The position numbers and the translations under genes were made by a program. From CAWKAO01 sp963847665 (lineage in GTDB: Bacteria; Actinomycetota; Humimicrobiia; Humimicrobiales; Humimicrobiaceae): 64,000 bases of DNA. This document shows, in pieces, positions 62,802 through 64,000 of the stretch (position 1 is its first letter; each line of letters opens with the position of its first letter). The notes under the pieces were generated by a model. The model was given only the letters and a program-made list of their open reading frames with translations, did no database searches and was not told where the DNA came from. The stretch covers positions 62,001 to 126,000 of the forward strand of contig CAWKAO010000001.1 of the NCBI GenBank assembly GCA_963847665.1, given 5' to 3'.

Positions 62802-63809
62802 ATGAGACTTGAAAAAATAGAAGAAATATTAAAAAATGAGAAACCCTACAGGTTGAAACAGGTGGAAAAAGCGCTCTATACAGACCTGGTACAGGATTGG
62901 GAAGAGGTCACAGTATTGCCGACATACTTGAGGAGACGACTAAAAGTGGAAGTCCCACTGGATCTTGATCTTGAAGCGGTAAGCTCATCAGGTAGCAATT
63001 CGTTTAAAGCAGTCATCACGCTGGAAGACGGTTTGAAGGTGGAGACTGTGCTGCTCAGGCACAGAGAAAATAGAAATACTGTATGCGTGTCTTCGCAGGT
63101 AGGATGTCCGATGGGATGTGCCTTCTGCAGGACTGCAAGCCTTGAGTTTAAAAGAAATCTCTCATCTTATGAGATCATTGAACAGGTCCTGTTCTTCATG
63201 CATTATTTAAAACCACTTGGCCAGAAAGTGACAAATGTCGTTTTTATGGGTATGGGAGAACCTTTCCTGAACTATGAAAATGTCAGCAGGGCCATAATTA
63301 TGTTAAATTACAAGGACAGATTCAATATCGGGGCAAGAAAGATATCTGTGTCCACGTGCGGCATCTTAGATAAGATAGAGAGATTTTCAATGGAGCACCA
63401 ACAGGTAAATCTTGCCATTTCATTAAATGCCCCTGATGATGAGTTGAGGGCAATATTGATGCCTGTGGCCAGGAATTATCCATTAAAAGAACTGATGTCA
63501 TCGGTAAAAAAATACATCTCAACAACAAACCGCAGGGTGATGTTTGAGTATGTGCTGATAAGGGATCTTAATGATTCTTCACTGCACGCTGTCAGGGTAT
63601 CAGATCTTGTCAGGGGACTACTCTGTTTCGTGAATCTGATACCTTTTAATGGCAATAAAGGATTTACGGCCCCATCAGGTGGGAAGATAAAAGAATTCAA
63701 AAGAATCCTTGAAGAAAATGGCGTTGCAGTCACACAGAGGCAGAGGTTTGGCTCAGATATCAGCGCTGCCTGCGGACAATTAGTGTATACAGAAGAGCAG
63801 GATAGTTAA
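62802..63809 (+). CDS. rlmN: Dual-specificity RNA methyltransferase RlmN (intact copy)
   Basis: RlmN is a radical SAM enzyme that methylates C2 of A2503 in 23S rRNA and A37 in some tRNAs. The 335 residues include the cluster motif CPMGCAFC (Cys102, 106, 109), VVFMGMGEPFLNY, SVSTCGI and a C-terminal SAACGQLVYT with the acceptor Cys. All methyl-transfer cysteines appear present. The first 43 codons are duplicated 10 kb upstream, so this gene is where the island's right edge ends. Confidence 0.94.
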   Translation: MRLEKIEEILKNEKPYRLKQVEKALYTDLVQDWEEVTVLPTYLRRRLKVEVPLDLDLEAVSSSGSNSFKAVITLEDGLKVETVLLRHRENRNTVCVSSQVGCPMGCAFCRTASLEFKRNLSSYEIIEQVLFFMHYLKPLGQKVTNVVFMGMGEPFLNYENVSRAIIMLNYKDRFNIGARKISVSTCGILDKIERFSMEHQQVNLAISLNAPDDELRAILMPVARNYPLKELMSSVKKYISTTNRRVMFEYVLIRDLNDSSLHAVRVSDLVRGLLCFVNLIPFNGNKGFTAPSGGKIKEFKRILEENGVAVTQRQRFGSDISAACGQLVYTEEQDS

Positions 63810-64000
63810 AGATATTTAAAAGCTCGGTGTGAGCACTGTGAGTACACAATTTTTCATCTCATGACCCTGATATTTCAATATTACTTTCACTAGTAAGCGC
63901 TGCCGATAATCCTACCGTATTAATCAAATAAAAAAAATTGTTTCATTTTAGATGCTCTCAGTTTTGAAATAGCTAAAAAATTTCTTATTTATGCATTTAC
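63810..64000. other. Intergenic tail, no feature seen
   Basis: The last 190 bases after rlmN show no convincing gene, hairpin or repeat. Confidence 0.4.

Overview
This window is AT-rich bacterial chromosome of a Gram-positive type. The signs are many lipobox lipoproteins, a thioester/SpaA surface protein with an LAFTG sortase signal plus a membrane tail, YerB (DUF3048), a LytM peptidase, and dihydropteroate synthase with a long N-terminal region. LAXTG is the signal used by class E sortases of Actinobacteria, so a deep, low-GC, uncultured actinobacterial or clostridial relative is my best guess; no rRNA or marker here settles it. FNT-channel, nickel-uptake and radical SAM genes fit an anaerobe but do not prove it.

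Layout. 0-3.2 kb: lipB, lpdA and a HAD phosphatase. 3.2-9.3 kb: accessory genes, including VOC and FNT genes on the minus strand between two minus-oriented copies of a repeat, a broken TolB-like gene, an internally deleted 4Fe-4S protein, a two-gene ArsP-like permease and an HD protein. 9.4-17.8 kb: FkbM methyltransferase, panB, a eukaryote-type hexokinase, LytM peptidase, Ldh-family dehydrogenase, DUF3048 and DUF4015. 17.8-22 kb: nikR divergent from a nickel/cobalt ECF transporter (M, N, Q and O subunits), then a metal-binding lipoprotein. 22-26.3 kb: uppS, a transglutaminase-like pair, a TPM protein and a ribbon-helix-helix protein. 26.3-32.9 kb: secreted and surface proteins with structured leader RNAs and one unassigned structured RNA. 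33-40 kb: tRNA-Arg, tRNA-fMet, then GNAT, lipoprotein, ymdB, tilS, hpt and ftsH, all carrying frameshifts. 40-47.7 kb: a DRE-TIM aldolase and a folate operon (folE, folP, SDR, folB, folK) running into coaX and dus. 47.7-52.7 kb: DUF45, tRNA-Pro, ogt, DUF192, a small exporter, CorA and a lipoprotein.

The most unusual part is 52.8-62.8 kb. About 9.8 kb lies between two copies of the 5' end of rlmN: a decayed fragment on the left and the intact gene on the right. Inside, eight same-oriented copies of a short element (core GAGTTACGAAATTTCGAACC, then a T-run) separate single genes or tiny gene groups: an MFS transporter; a GmhB-like phosphatase with small ORFs and a carbonic-anhydrase-like protein; DUF1638; a lipoprotein; a bactofilin; an ankyrin/HEAT protein; a 57-residue membrane protein; and an acyltransferase. 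This repeat-gene-repeat order resembles a gene-cassette array, but the repeat does not match the integron attC consensus and no recombinase gene is present. Diverged copies of the element also occur at 3.3, 5.3, 27.4 and 30.9 kb, and the first two point the same way as the minus-strand genes between them. A tRNA 3'-end remnant and a transposase tail lie at the right edge of the island.

Frameshifts, many in homopolymers and hitting housekeeping genes, cluster at 33-38 kb and recur at 2.8, 31.4, 40.0 and 45.2 kb. Consensus errors are a real alternative to gene decay.
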